From Macquaria australasica (lineage: Eukaryota > Chordata > Actinopteri > Centrarchiformes > Percichthyidae), in NCBI GenBank assembly GCA_005408345.1, contig SEMN01000049.1, positions 1,302,001 to 1,366,000 on the forward strand: 64,000 nucleotides of DNA. The letters are read 5' to 3'. This document shows, one piece after another, positions 52,401 to 62,374 of this stretch. The notes below the pieces were generated by a model. That model did no database searches, was not told where the DNA came from, and was given only the letters and a program-made list of their open reading frames with translations. Both the position numbers and the translations under genes were made by a program. Numbering within the stretch: position 1 is the stretch's first letter; each line of letters begins with the position of its first letter.

Positions 52401-55400
52401 ACACCCTGCCTTCGAGAGCCAAGCAGCGAGTCTTGTTCCTACCACGTTGTTTGTGTTGACATTTTGTGTGTGTGTGTGTGGTCTCACCGCCAGGGGGAAT
52501 GCCAAGTTCCCTCTCACCCTGCGTGGAATGTGGCAGGCAAAGCAGACCTGTGTTTGAGCCGGAGATTACTGTGGGAGAAACGAGTTAAGCCGACACAATT
52601 GAAAGAAAGAACCAAAATTTCAATAGTGATGCCATAGGTGCAATTTCTAAATCACACAAGGGACACTGTGTCAGACGGCCTTAAGATCAAAATGTTCTCA
52701 TTTCATGTTAAATTGGGTCACACACTCATTAAGTCGTACAAAGAGAAAATCTTTCATCAATCGAATCCAAACTCTTACATGTTGATATATCACAACTTAG
52801 AAGTTCTGCACAGTTAAACATGCTTTCTGAGCTGTAAACTAAGTGATATGACTGTACTGTGATGAAACACATCAATGCTGGTGTTTATATTGACGTTTCT
52901 TACCAAATTTAGAAAAAAATCAGCATTTCATGGGTTGAAAATGGCTCAACACGACGTCTGCTGTTTTAAATCAGCCCTGAACCTGCAAGACCAATGCTGA
53001 CATAGAATCAACCGGTTGGTACCTGTCTATGTCATGAAATGTATACAAAAAATAAAATAACAGTGTCAGTCAGTCTCCTCCGTGTCTCCTGACCCACACA
53101 CTACATAGCCACGAGGCCTCGCCTCCTACAGTTGTTGTTCCTGCACTTGTTGCATTTTTTAAATTTGCTGGGAGAGACGGTTCTGGCGGAATTTGAGGGT
53201 GGAGTTACACTTTCAGGGTTCCAATTTCTTTGATTTGTTTAATGCAGCTTGGCAACTAGCAAATGACCCAGTTTGAATCAAATAAATAAATACAGGTGAT
53301 AAAAACAGGTATTGTAGCTAGTGACAGTATTAAAATGTGTATATAAATCTGAGCAGTAATGTAAAGACAGCTGCTGCGGTTGGTTTCTAGTTCACCTGCT
53401 GATAATTTGGTTCGTGGCATGCAAATAATCTCTAAATAAACTTAAGATAGGATTGCATGTACACCTGTTCTCCGTTTTCACAACCCAGCCACAGGTGGAA
53501 ACCTGTGACTGTGAGCAATGATGGTTTAATAACCATCTCTATTTAGAGTGAGGCTGACCTTTCGAAGCCTGAGAATGTCTCTTGTTTCCCCTTCCTCCTT
53601 TTAACTGTGGCCATGGTGATAAGGGGGGGACAATGTGTTTGTGTTTTGTGTGTACGTGCATGCGCGCTAATGTGTGTGTTAGAGAACACTGTTTACTTCC
53701 TCTTCCCTACCAAACACTAACTAAATAAAGGTAATTGAATCACAGTGTGTCCACTTTGTGAGTGTGTGTGTGAGCGTGTGTGTGTGTGTTGACTTCTCTG
53801 TAAATGTGTTTGCAGAGCACTTAGAAGGAAGCTTGAGCTCGCTTTGGAAGTTGTATTCAGTTGTTGGACAAGTAAAAATAGTCACATTTCTACTAAATAC
53901 TGATTAAATTATCTCAGTATGAGTTTAATTTAAATATTATAACCCGGATACATTTTGAAACAGAGAAACCAGGTTTTTAAAAAAAATATTTTTCAAATGT
54001 CAGTGTCTTACTTTGACAATGCACCTCACAGTGAGTTGCAGAATAATGTGTGCAACAATGCAAGTCGCACAACTTTTTCAGTACACCATGTTTTATTCAC
54101 CACGTCTTCAGTCATCTTGCCTTCTTTAGGGTAGGTTTTTGAATTTAACAATTACAGCAAAGTTCAGAAATGGGAGAAGCTAAGACTTGAGTGTTTGTTT
54201 CTCTTCTGCAGGAGCCAGTACATAAATTGGTCCAGATACGTCCAGAAAGACATTATGAGACAGTGGCCAGTGGATCAGCTCTCTCCTTTATCTGTGCTTT
54301 CCTTCTCACAGCCTGGAATGTTAATGGTGGCTTTGTGATGGGTTCAATTCTCCAGTGTGACTGACAGGCTGACTGGCAGCTCTCAAAGACTCTTAATGGG
54401 AAAGCAGAGTTAGCCGAGAGACTTCAATGTTTTGAAAGAATGAGAGCTTTTATTTGATTTGAAGCAGCCCCCAAGGTTAAATGAAAGTTCACGCGGTGCT
54501 TGTTCCATTAAATGGTTTATGTAACATTTCTATTCACAGTCTTGATACCAGCTGGTTGTTTGGTGCAAGTAAACATGGTTACTGGCAAGAAAATAACATG
54601 CTAATGGAAACTGAGCCTGAAGAGTGGCACATTAAAGCTTTAGGAAGGAGAGGTCTGGCGTGATGTCTGGGTAGTTTTATCTGAAGCTTGAAGGTCTGAG
54701 CAACAGTTTTCACACTGCCAGAACCACATGGCTTTTAAATTGCTCTTTGGTATATAAATATAAATAAGCAGAGCATCACACGGGCCTGGTAGCATTTTGC
54801 AGAGCTAGCAGTGCCTCAAAATGGGTCTTAGAATTCTGTTGCAAATCTATGGAAAAAGTCCAGTAAGTAGGTATGTGTGCACTGTATCCTTGTATAAAAA
54901 GTGTAATAATGTCAGGCTTTAAAAATCATCCTTGGCAGGTATTTTTCAATATCAAACACAAGAGCATGTTCTAAAGCCGTAACCCGAGGGCTGACGCTAA
55001 CAGCTAAATAAGCTAAAGCTTTACCCTCTCTGTGTTGTTGCGGTATTCTAGGCCTGGAGGCATGTTTTAGATGTACGCAGTGATCTGTTAGGGCTTGCTG
55101 ATATGCAGCACTACCGAATGTCCACGGAAGCACTCCGTTATTGAAACAGAAAAGATCATAGGAGACCGTAGCATGCTACCAACCCTCTCTGCATAACATG
55201 ATAGTAGCATGAAAGGAGGGATTAAGTGGTGATTTAGCTCAGGCAATGCAAAAAAAAAAAAAAAAAAGTGGTAGCAGGTTAGCTTTAATCTGGTTAATAA
55301 GCATTTTCCTCTTCATTGGTTCCAATGCAGTGACATTAAATTGTACAGCCTAAGGATGCTTGTACTGCACATGTAATGCAAATCATGCTATAGGGCAGCA

Positions 55401-58400
55401 ATATGCAATGTCAAGAAATCTTCGCAGTGATGGTCTAAGTGTCTGAGGTAACAGCTGCTTTGGCATTTTGCTGTCTCATAGGTTACCTGTCCAAAGTGTT
55501 GAGGAACTACACCGAGCAGGCCTGTGACGGAGACTTCTTGTCTGTTCGCTGCCCGCCCCGCACCACCATCACCGTCCAATCGGCTTTCTACGGAAGGAGA
55601 GGCACCTCTGACCCCCAACAGTGCCCTCAGACCTACCAGGCCCTCCTAAGTTCTTATAACGCTTGGGAGGATGACCGATATTGTTCTGTGTCCACTGCAC
55701 TACAGGTAAATAACTAAACTAATTAGAGGTTTGCTAAGCCATTCCCAGTGTCTCCCATGTGTCCCAGACCTGGTCCTTTGGCATTCCCCCCTCTGTTAAT
55801 CCACTCTCCACACACATACACACGTTCAGTTTTGGGATGCAGATCCTGTAAAATGGTCACATTGGCCAAGGGTTATATTTTGGAGGACCACTGATTATGT
55901 AATGCTTTGTGAGGATGTTTTCCGGCATATTGCACTCTCTAAAGAGGAAACAGGCTTGTATGTTCCCATGACACAAAGCGATTTCATGGGGTCTTTGCCT
56001 GAGCATCCTCTCCTAAATTGGGATGCGGCTGGACTAGAACCCCCACTTTGCAGCACCAGTACAAACACACACAAACACATCCTGTTCAGCATTTATTGGG
56101 TTGTTTGGTTTATTCTTAGTCCCCCTGCCTTCTAGCATTGAACACCCTCCGTTTTCCATAATAGACAGGACAGCCATGAATGCACAGACACAGAGAGTGC
56201 ATTGTGCTGAAGTGAGAGAATGACTGACTGCTGCGCCACCCACATTAGTACAACCCTGAAGAATCCCATTATACCACCTGTTCATGACCCTTGCTTAGTT
56301 CAAGGGTATCCCACCAAGGTCAACAATGAGAATTTTCATTATCTGTTAATCTAATTATGATTATTTTAATTAATTGTTTAATCTATGAAATGTCCATCAA
56401 TAAATTGATAGACAAATAAAGTAAAGTAAGTAAAGTAAAATAAAGTATTTGATTAACAGTGATATAAAACAGAGAAAACTGCAAATCCTTACATTTGAGA
56501 AGCTGTAATTTGTAATTTGATTTTTTGTCAATCAACTAATTAGTTAATTGACTAATTGCTTCACTAATCCAACCCATCCTCCCACTGTAAATGTGGTAGC
56601 AGCGTTCAGGATTGCGGTACTTTTAGTAGATTCTCAGTGTGTAGCCTGGTGGGATGTGAAGGTTGTCCCTCTTCCATCATGCTACAAGCATTTTGTTTCT
56701 TTAATGACATGTGATACAGAAATCTATGTATCCCTGGTTATTTTTTAACTTAAAATATTAAGCTGGCTATATTCTATATTTTTCCTATTGTCAAAAAATC
56801 CCTTTAAAATACCAAAACCAACAATGTGTTAGTCCATCTCTCAATACTTTATAACGTCTCTACCTTGTCTGTGGCACCCCAAGCCCAGTCTTTCCTAATA
56901 GCAACGTAAATCTTTCAAAACTGGTAAAGAATATATAGTTTCATTTTTTTTAAAAGTTTTAAATATTTTCCTAAAACAGCCAGGCACTTTAGTTTTTAGT
57001 AAACATTACTCAAGCTTACAAATTGTGCATTTGTTGGGTCTATTTTCAGCCTTGGATTCGGTGCTTTAGTGAGTATTTCCAGCAGCTGTGTGTGGGACCG
57101 ACTCAAAATAAACTACAGCAGATTTGTTTATTGTAATGAAGGAACATGTCAGCCAGTGCAACAATGTGTTTTTAATAGTTTCTGGACAACAGTGGAGATC
57201 TACGGCACAGAGGAATAAGTTAAATCAGGCTTTGGTTACTCAGGCAATACTTATTAGTATTGTAGGATACCGTTTTATTTATTTATTGTTCATTTGGTCT
57301 TTTAATGGGATATCACCAGGCTTATCCTTTAAATTTACATACATTAATCATTAAAATCACTCAGTGAGGACCTGTGTGTTTTAGGGAGAAATACACAGAT
57401 ATCCTTTATTTTCCCCTCTGCTCTGTAACAAATGCCTCTCCTTTTATATTAAATTCGAGGGAAGGCTCTGAACAGAATCCACTCAGTCATTCCTCCAGCG
57501 AGTGGGATTTCAGTACGGGAGAATGTATTGTGTTGGAATGTGCTCACCTGGGTTACAGCCGGCTAAAGAAGATGAAACTAGAGAAGCAAAAGGATGCCAG
57601 GAAATGAGCGGAGTGGAGCTTTTCCAGAGATTTCTTTTGCCCATTCTCTTACCTGCTCCTCTCCTCCATATTCCCATGGCCATAAGCAGCCTGTTTGAAG
57701 TGGTTTTAGGTTTGCCTGCTGCTGGTCTCACCATCGTTGGCTTATTGTCCTCCCTCTAAACCTCTCTTTGGTCTTCTCCCGCTCTCTGTCACTCTTTCCT
57801 TCTTTAGAAAATGCTGGACGAGTGCCAGGACAGAAGGAGCTGTCAAGTCCTTGTCAACAGCCGCGTGTTTGGGACAGACCAGTGTCCTGGCAGCAGTAAA
57901 TACCTCATTGTCTGGTACAAATGCAGACCTAGTAAGTCCCTCATCGCCTCAAATCCTGACAGTGACACACATTTCTGTGCTGGGACTGTGTTGTTTTCTC
58001 TTTTCTCATACACCTCCACATTCAGTCCCAAATACACCAGGGGTGGAGTCACTTCATTTGCACTTTAAACAAACTGAATTAGGACATTAATAGTCAAAGG
58101 AAATCCATGTCCACATTCAGGTTGAATTGTATGTGTACAGCTGAAGTTTTAGAGAGCATTCTTTAACTGATCAACCCATATAGGTCTGCCCTGTAGGAAT
58201 TTAAAGTCAAAAGACCAAAATCAAGTCTCTCAAAACTTTCGTACCCTGTCTGTGGCTGAAGATGTAAATGTTTAAAAATGGATTACAAATATAACTTTCA
58301 TAAAGGCTTAAAAAGGCTCAGTAATTTCTTGAGACAGCTGGGCACTGTAGTTTTTAGCACGTTGTTCAAACTGGAGTAAATAGTGTATTTGTTGGGGACT

Positions 58401-59856
58401 ATTTTCAGCCGTGGATGAATACACATTGCACTGCACGCTGCAGTGCCCATGTTTTTCGTAATGAAGGAACATGTCACCTATTGCACAAATGTGAGTCACT
58501 GATGTGTTTTCAGGGGCAACAATGGAGGAATAAGCTATATCAGGCTTTGGCTGCACAGGCAGTACTTGTATCAGTTCATTGCATTTGGTATTTTCATGAG
58601 ATTTGTTGACAATAATGAATTAAGCATCAATTAAAAGAAAAAAAAATCTTTTTGTGCCTCTCCCTTTATCCCTCTCCTTCCCTCTCTCTGTGAGTCCGGA
58701 AGCTAAAAGTATCACTCCAGAGGGGAGCCACAACAGTTCAGTAATCCCACCCAGATTCTAGTCTCCATTCAGGGCTCAGTGCTGTGCTGAGCTGTGCAGC
58801 AGTTCACACTAGAGTGACCAGAAGTGGGCATTAATCCACTGATCCCCCTGCCCTCCCCACTTTTTCTTTCTCCACCAGACCCCGGGGCCAATCAACAGCT
58901 CTTTGTTCACTGTCACTTAACCAATGACTTCTCAGGGGAAGAGAGAAAGGCCGCATTGGGGTGTTAGTGAGGTGCAACGGGCAGGTGTCACTGCCTCTGA
59001 AAGGAGAGGTGGATGGAGGATGGAGGAAGTGAAGGAGAAAGGGAGGGAGTGAGAGCGACCAAGAGTGAATCCGTCACCAAGAGATATAACAAACCAGTCG
59101 TGCCCCTTTTTCTCTTTTGCTCTCTTCCTCCTCGCTTCTTTCTGCATTCCTGTTCCACTCCCCACATGGACGTAGAAACGGCTGCTGTTGTGTTTTTATT
59201 TGCTGGCCAGTGGAGCTGCTCTGGCTGTCACAGGTCACTGTGGCTGGATGTGTGTGAGGAATGCCTTTGCATGGCTCTACATGTCCACTGAGCAACTCCA
59301 CATCTGTTTCTGCCTGTTTACATCGAATCAAGCCTTTTGTCAGGCCTCTGTTTTCTGGGCTTATTACAAGCTACTCTACAGAGCAAATGAAAAAGATGGA
59401 ATGAAAATTAAAAATCATTAATGAATTGGCTGCCATCTCAAAGATTTTGTTCATCATAATGTTTTAGGGATCAAATTACAAAAAAAGCTAATATTTGATG
59501 TATATATATATATATTCATAAATTAAAAATTGCAGCTTTACATGCTTCAAATCAAACCATATTTCATTAGTTCAAACATGAGTTACTTTGTTTTTGTTTT
59601 GTTTTGTTGAAATTGTATACAATACTTTTGGGAAGAAACTTTTGTTTTTGCTTTTTCGTTATTTGTAACATTTCGCCTCCTCTCTCTCTCCCCTTATCTC
59701 CAGACGAGTATAAGAGTAAGGTGGTCTGTGAGGAGGAGAGGATGAGGCTGAGCTGCAAACGGGGTATGCAGATCGCTGTTTACTCCGCCATGTTTGGCCG
59801 GACCCAACAGGGCACCCTCGAGTGTCCCCTGCACCACAGGAGGGCCCCGTCAGTAG
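34306..59856 (+). CDS. eva1c: eva1c-type gene, EVA-1 homolog with SUEL lectin domains; 5' four exons, 3' end outside window
   Basis: Seen: exons 34306-34414, 55482-55705, 57808-57931 and 59704-59856 join in frame (610 nt, 203 residues) with GT-AG junctions. Domains: signal peptide (about 1-26), first SUEL/galactose-binding lectin domain (about 37-150, with ACDGDFL, VQSAFYG, LDECQDRRSC, VNSRVFG, CPGSSKYL), then the start of a second (VCEEERMRLSC, IAVYSAMFGR). The order and exon joins match vertebrate EVA1C, a type I membrane protein with two SUEL domains, one transmembrane helix and a cytoplasmic tail. The latter parts lie beyond 64000. Known: worm EVA-1 is a SLT-1 co-receptor, and mammalian EVA1C is an axonal surface protein that binds heparin. 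The sugar or Slit partner of this copy is inferred. Synteny beside mrpl19 recalls EVA1A, so orthology within the family is open. Confidence 0.93.
36815..37150. mobile_element. MITE relic (GCTGAAACAATTAG / GTTGCAGCCCT ends)
   Basis: Ends AGAGCTGAAACAATTAGTTG and, inverted, TAGGGCTGCAACTACC. It is AT-rich inside with GATTAATC and GATCAGCTGATC palindromes. Matches a very common vertebrate/fish non-autonomous repeat. Confidence 0.65.
37966..38215. mobile_element. Second relic of the GCTGAAACAATT MITE
   Basis: TTACAGCTGAAACAATCAGT, then ATCGATAGTC and CCGATTAATCAG, as in the copy 1.1 kb upstream. The right end is diffuse. Confidence 0.55.
40107..40172. repeat. Two poly-T runs
   Basis: Runs of about 18 and 14 T separated by A-rich sequence; possibly retroposon tails in minus orientation. 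Confidence 0.8.
40808..41395. mobile_element. Degenerate MITE-like repeat (GGTTTGGTTCAAGCGCACTC ... GTGTGAACTCACCC)
   Basis: The left part carries TTTGGACTGGTGTGAAAGC and GTGGGTCTCAGAG. The right part has the inverted theme CAAACCAGACCAG and ACCAAACTACAGGTGTGAAC. Recognised from memory as a common fish repeat type; borders approximate. Confidence 0.45.
43611..43915. repeat. Dispersed repeat made of two imperfect tandem units
   Basis: AAAAGTCAGGGGATCACAAAAGTTAT, CATGAATGTCTGCACCAAAT and AGTTGTTGAGACATTT recur as AAGTCAGTTAATCACCAAAG, CGTGAATGTCTGCACAAAAT and AGATGTTGAGATTTTT about 125 bp later. Typical of a high-copy teleost repeat. Confidence 0.6.
44052..44068. repeat. Poly-T run
   Basis: About 17 T in a row. 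Confidence 0.9.
46440..46680. repeat. SINE-like dispersed repeat fragment
   Basis: Head-like GGAGACCAATGTTCGTAGCCC, then ATTAACCGTAACCATG, CTCCCTGACCCTTAC and CTTTCCCAAACCATAACC. The tail theme is the reverse complement of that at 8270-8300. Family unassigned. Confidence 0.4.
46880..47125 (+). pseudogene. Tc1/mariner-type transposase fossil (C-terminal part)
   Basis: Translates in part to EWFGEHMLWPSQSPVLNIIW, a decayed version of the Tc1/mariner catalytic-domain motif HxxWPSQSPDLNPIE. The DNA after it (CTTGTAGAATCTATGCCAAG and CACTTTATGTTGG) is typical of the transposon 3' end. Stops and a deletion interrupt it; no ends or intact gene remain. Confidence 0.65.
50795..51119 (+). promoter_or_regulatory. 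Possible internal promoter and untranslated first exon in intron 1
   Basis: TATAAAAT at 50801, CCAAT at 50857, a GC- and C-rich stretch to 51000, then GAGAGACAG|GTAAGATT, a strong splice-donor match at 51119. No ATG in it opens a useful frame (ATGAGGGGAATTAG stops quickly). It could start a transcript lacking the signal peptide, or be chance. Confidence 0.3.
52003..52020. repeat. (AG)n microsatellite
   Basis: About nine AG units. Confidence 0.9.
55251..55267. repeat. Poly-A run
   Basis: About 17 A in a row, some 215 bp before exon 2 of the eva1c-type gene. Confidence 0.9.
55482..55705 (+). CDS. eva1c: eva1c-type exon 2: first SUEL lectin domain, N-terminal part
   Basis: Acceptor TCTCATAG|GTTACC and donor ACTACAG|GTAAAT. 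It codes YLSKVLRNYTEQACDGDFL, then VRCPPRTTITVQSAFYGRR. SUEL landmarks are ACDG, the first-strand cysteine and the SAFYGR motif. NYT (in LRNYTEQ) is a possible N-glycosylation site. Ends in phase 0. Confidence 0.96.
56325..56565. mobile_element. Repeat relic with TTAATTAATTG / CAATCAACTAATTAG ends
   Basis: AT-rich with inverted TTAATTAATTGTTTAATC and CAATCAACTAATTAGTTAAT at the two sides, and an AAATGTCCATCAAT interior. Similar in style to the relics at 36815 and 37966. Confidence 0.5.
56754..57329. mobile_element. Second copy of the 26681-27047 foldback family (long version)
   Basis: Shares CTATATTTTTCCTATTGTCA, ACCAAAACCAACAATGTGTT, GTGCATTTGTTGG, TGTTTTTAATAG, CAGGCAATACTTATTAGTAT and the end GGGATATCACCAGGCTTATCCTT. 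About 576 bp; it holds segments the first copy lacks, such as CTACCTTGTCTGTGG and TAATGAAGGAACATGTCA. Confidence 0.75.
57808..57931 (+). CDS. eva1c: eva1c-type exon 3: first SUEL lectin domain, C-terminal part
   Basis: Acceptor TTCTTTAG|AAAATG and donor CCTA|GTAAGT. It codes KMLDECQDRRSC, VNSRVFGTDQCPGSSKYL and a final YKCRP, the conserved end of a SUEL domain. It is almost identical in pattern to human VLDECQNQRAC...VNSRVFGPDLCPGSSKYL. Both flanking introns contain a copy of the same repeat family in the same orientation. Confidence 0.96.
57932..59703 (+). other. eva1c: eva1c-type intron 3 (1,772 bp)
   Basis: Contains a third copy of the 26681-27047 repeat family (58195-58615), a purine-rich stretch near 58985-59060 and a (TA)n run at about 59500-59514. 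No coding evidence. Confidence 0.85.
58195..58615. mobile_element. Third copy of the 26681-27047 foldback family
   Basis: Shares ACCCTGTCTGTGGC, GTATTTGTTGGGGACTATTT, TAATGAAGGAACATGTCA, GGAATAAGCTATATCAGGCT and GAGATTTGTTGACAATAA with the others, in the same orientation. The outer ends are worn. Confidence 0.7.
59704..59856 (+). CDS. eva1c: eva1c-type exon 4: start of second SUEL lectin domain
   Basis: Acceptor TTATCTCCAG|ACGAG. Joining exon 3 gives RPNEYKSKVVCEEERMRLSC, matching NELKNKTVCEDQELKLHC in human. Then IAVYSAMFGRTQQG and a Pro/His/Arg linker ending SV. Donor GTAG|GTGAGG (phase 1). An in-frame stop lies only in the following intron. The next exon (expected to code the second-domain cysteines and CYG/VNN-type motifs) is not in the window. 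Confidence 0.92.
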
Positions 59857-60354
59857 GTGAGGCACCCTGTCACACTCACACTGGGGGTAGCGAGATAGTT
59901 GAGTGGCTGAGGAAGCTGCATTTCAACTAAAGAACCCAGGAGCCGCATGCATCAACTCTTCTAAAGTTGGTTAAGTTAGCCTAAAGATTAAAAGAGTTAA
60001 TGTAAAATATGGTCGAAATAACTGACCTGACACTTGATCAAAATGGCATTTAATAGTGATGTAAACTGGGAAGACTTTAAATTACATTTCATTAAGATAA
60101 CACAATAAACCTCAAATTACAAATTATTCATTTTAAATGAATACTACTAACTCGGACACACGTATTTCATATATGTATATAAAATAAAGTCATGCCTAAA
60201 TTTACAGGATTGGCAGTCAAGTGTAACTTATTGCTTGGGCTTCTAAAACTTTTATTTTTGTCAGTTACATTACTGCTTGCGATGCCACTGCAACTTCCTG
60301 TTTAAATAGTTGATTGCTTTTGATCGTATTACACACAGATGTTTCCTTGCAATA

Positions 60355-60570
60355 GATTTACACATAAGTTAAGTCTTTACTAGCTAAAACATTTTTTAAG
60401 TTTAAGTTTTTAATCACTGGTTAAGTAGCAGTTACTCAGCAAATTTGCTTAGTACTACGCAGTAGACCGAGCAATCTTAGTAACTACTAGCTAGTATTTA
60501 CTAAGAGCTTAGTAAGGACTTTACACACAAACTTAGTAATGGATTTACGAATAGCTGGTGCAACCCAATC
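60355..60570. mobile_element. Possible MITE relic rich in TTAGTAA / TTACTAA motifs
   Basis: Many TTAGTA and ACTAAG motifs, ending TTAGTAATGGATTTACGAATAGCTGGTGCAACCC. The GGTGCAACC end and ACTAAG interior resemble a common fish MITE. The left end is not found. Confidence 0.35.
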
Positions 60571-60719
60571 CTGGTTCTTGGTGCTGCAAGACCTTGTATT
60601 CCTATCAGGCCCCAGGGTGCTGTTTTGTATCTTATTAACATTATCATCCTCTTGAGAGGGTGGGCAAGGGGTGATAATCTTATTAACATCAATACTTTTT
60701 GACATTATTATTATTCGCT

Positions 60720-61030
60720 CTTTTCATAGCATCAGTTTCGGGGTCAGTCTGAGGTCAGGAGAGGAACGAGGTTTCTTACATGAAGACACAAGCTGGGAAT
60801 GCAAATCAAGTCGGCTTGCGTTTGCATGATGTTAAAATGAGTCTCCTTGTCCTGCTAATGTTCTTATACATATTAATGATTTGGGAGAGTGGAACTTCAG
60901 GTCAATCTGGGCTCTGATTTGTTCTTTTTGCCCAGATTTGTCTGAGCAAAACATACCGGGGCGTCATTATGCATCCAGCCGATGGGGGAAATGAAACATT
61001 TTAATTGATGAGTTTTACGCGTCAGCACTC
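60720..61030. promoter_or_regulatory. Candidate regulatory element with inverted octamer motifs
   Basis: ATGCAAAT (60799-60806) and GTTTGCAT (60820-60827) face each other in unique, non-repetitive intron sequence. POU-type binding is inferred only. Confidence 0.3.
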
Positions 61031-62333
61031 GAACACCTCAGAACCACAAAGAGAACTACAAACGCTGCCAGTCTTATAACTCCTGAATCTCTCCTTCATG
61101 AGTTTTCTTTGACTTGGGTGACATTGCCTTGAGATGCTGTTGTGGTTTGGCAGATTTTATAACTCCTCTACAACTTCCCTGCCTCAGAGGCTCTAGAGCA
61201 AACACCGGCCTGCCGCACCCATCCTCGACGTCATCTGTTTACACTGTTCCACTTGGTTTACTGATTCACAATTTAACTTTTAGAAACATATCACCATTTA
61301 GCATTTCTGCATCTTGTTAGGAAAGCATGCTGGGATATATTAAACCACCACTCAAGCTCAGGTAGACACGCACACATTGCCAGGATAATTGGGGTGGAAT
61401 GTAGATCAGGTGTCCCCGTCATCCAAAGCGCAGAGTTTGGCCCGTGGAAAAGGGACAGTATTGAGTTCCCTCCAAGTATGTATGTGTGTGTATGTGCAAG
61501 TGTGAGCACACGGGATATCCAGATGTACCCTCGCCCTTGTTTAGGGGAATGTTAATGACTCTAAGCTTGGATCCATGACAAGTATTAGTATAACCATAGC
61601 TACCGTGGTGGCCCTGGCTTCTTTGCTGGGCGGCTCATTTATTTCACTTTAGTCTGCGCTGCCTTTGTGTCGTTAATGTATAGAAGGAAATGGACACTGA
61701 GGCTTGCGCTTGTAAATAAGTAGCCCGAGCAGGTGTAAGTTAACTGGTGTTTGTGTGCTAGAAACAGCCCGTATAAAGTTGTGAAAGAAGGCTAAATGGC
61801 ATTTGTCAAGATTCGTCAGGGGGTGTTTGTGTATGTTACCTTCTTTTTGTTACCTTCTTTATCACAGAGGTGACAGGACGGGGTCGAAAGGCTGACACAG
61901 GCGTCAGTCACCGGGTAATCAGAGACAGATATAGAGAATGGCATTGTGTGAGTGTGAATGCGTCTGTGTGTGTGTTATTGTATTCTTTGATGAGCATTGA
62001 GGGCTACGTTGAAGCAATCTCAGCCAGTCCTCTGCATGCAGGTGGACCAGGAATGTGCGACAGGTAGTTGTAGCGGGTGAGACAGGGCTGGCCGGATATC
62101 TGGTTTCAGACTCAGGATTAAATACAGTAGCTGAGTTCTCCCAGCATTGATGGAAAATGGATTCTACTGTTACAGCTGTACAAAGGCCAGATTAGAGCGG
62201 AGGAGCAGTACTGTTTACTGTCAAATCACATGTTAACATTGTGTGCGTTTACATCAACTGTACACTCAGACGCACACAAACGCCTTGTTGTTCCTGCTCA
62301 CCTATTATACACCATGTTTTTTCTGTCTCTCTA

Positions 62334-62334
<1 letters not shown>

Positions 62335-62370
<36 letters not shown>
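62335..62370. repeat. (CA)n microsatellite
   Basis: About eighteen CA units. Confidence 0.95.

Positions 62371-62374
<4 letters not shown>

Larger units (their letters stand above)
34415..55481 (+). other. eva1c: eva1c-type intron 1 (21,067 bp)
   Basis: Donor GTTGGG, acceptor CTCATAG. No coding exon was found on either strand; open frames are short and lack family features. It contains MITE relics (36815-37150, 37966-38215, 40808-41395), a dispersed repeat (43611-43915), a SINE-like fragment and a mariner fossil (46440-47125), poly-T runs and a GA repeat. Unique stretches that look regulatory are at 35440-35670, 36050-36260 and 44280-44500, and a possible internal promoter and exon at 50795-51119. 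Confidence 0.8.
55706..57807 (+). other. eva1c: eva1c-type intron 2 (2,102 bp)
   Basis: Holds a repeat relic with TTAATTAATTG-type ends (56325-56565) and a long copy (56754-57329) of the family seen at 26681-27047. Nothing else recognised. Confidence 0.85.

Noticed and set aside
55439..55717. Taking the ORF from 55439 as an independent start of a gene
   Set aside because: The segment before 55482 is intronic with an AG acceptor; homology begins exactly at GYLSK after splicing.
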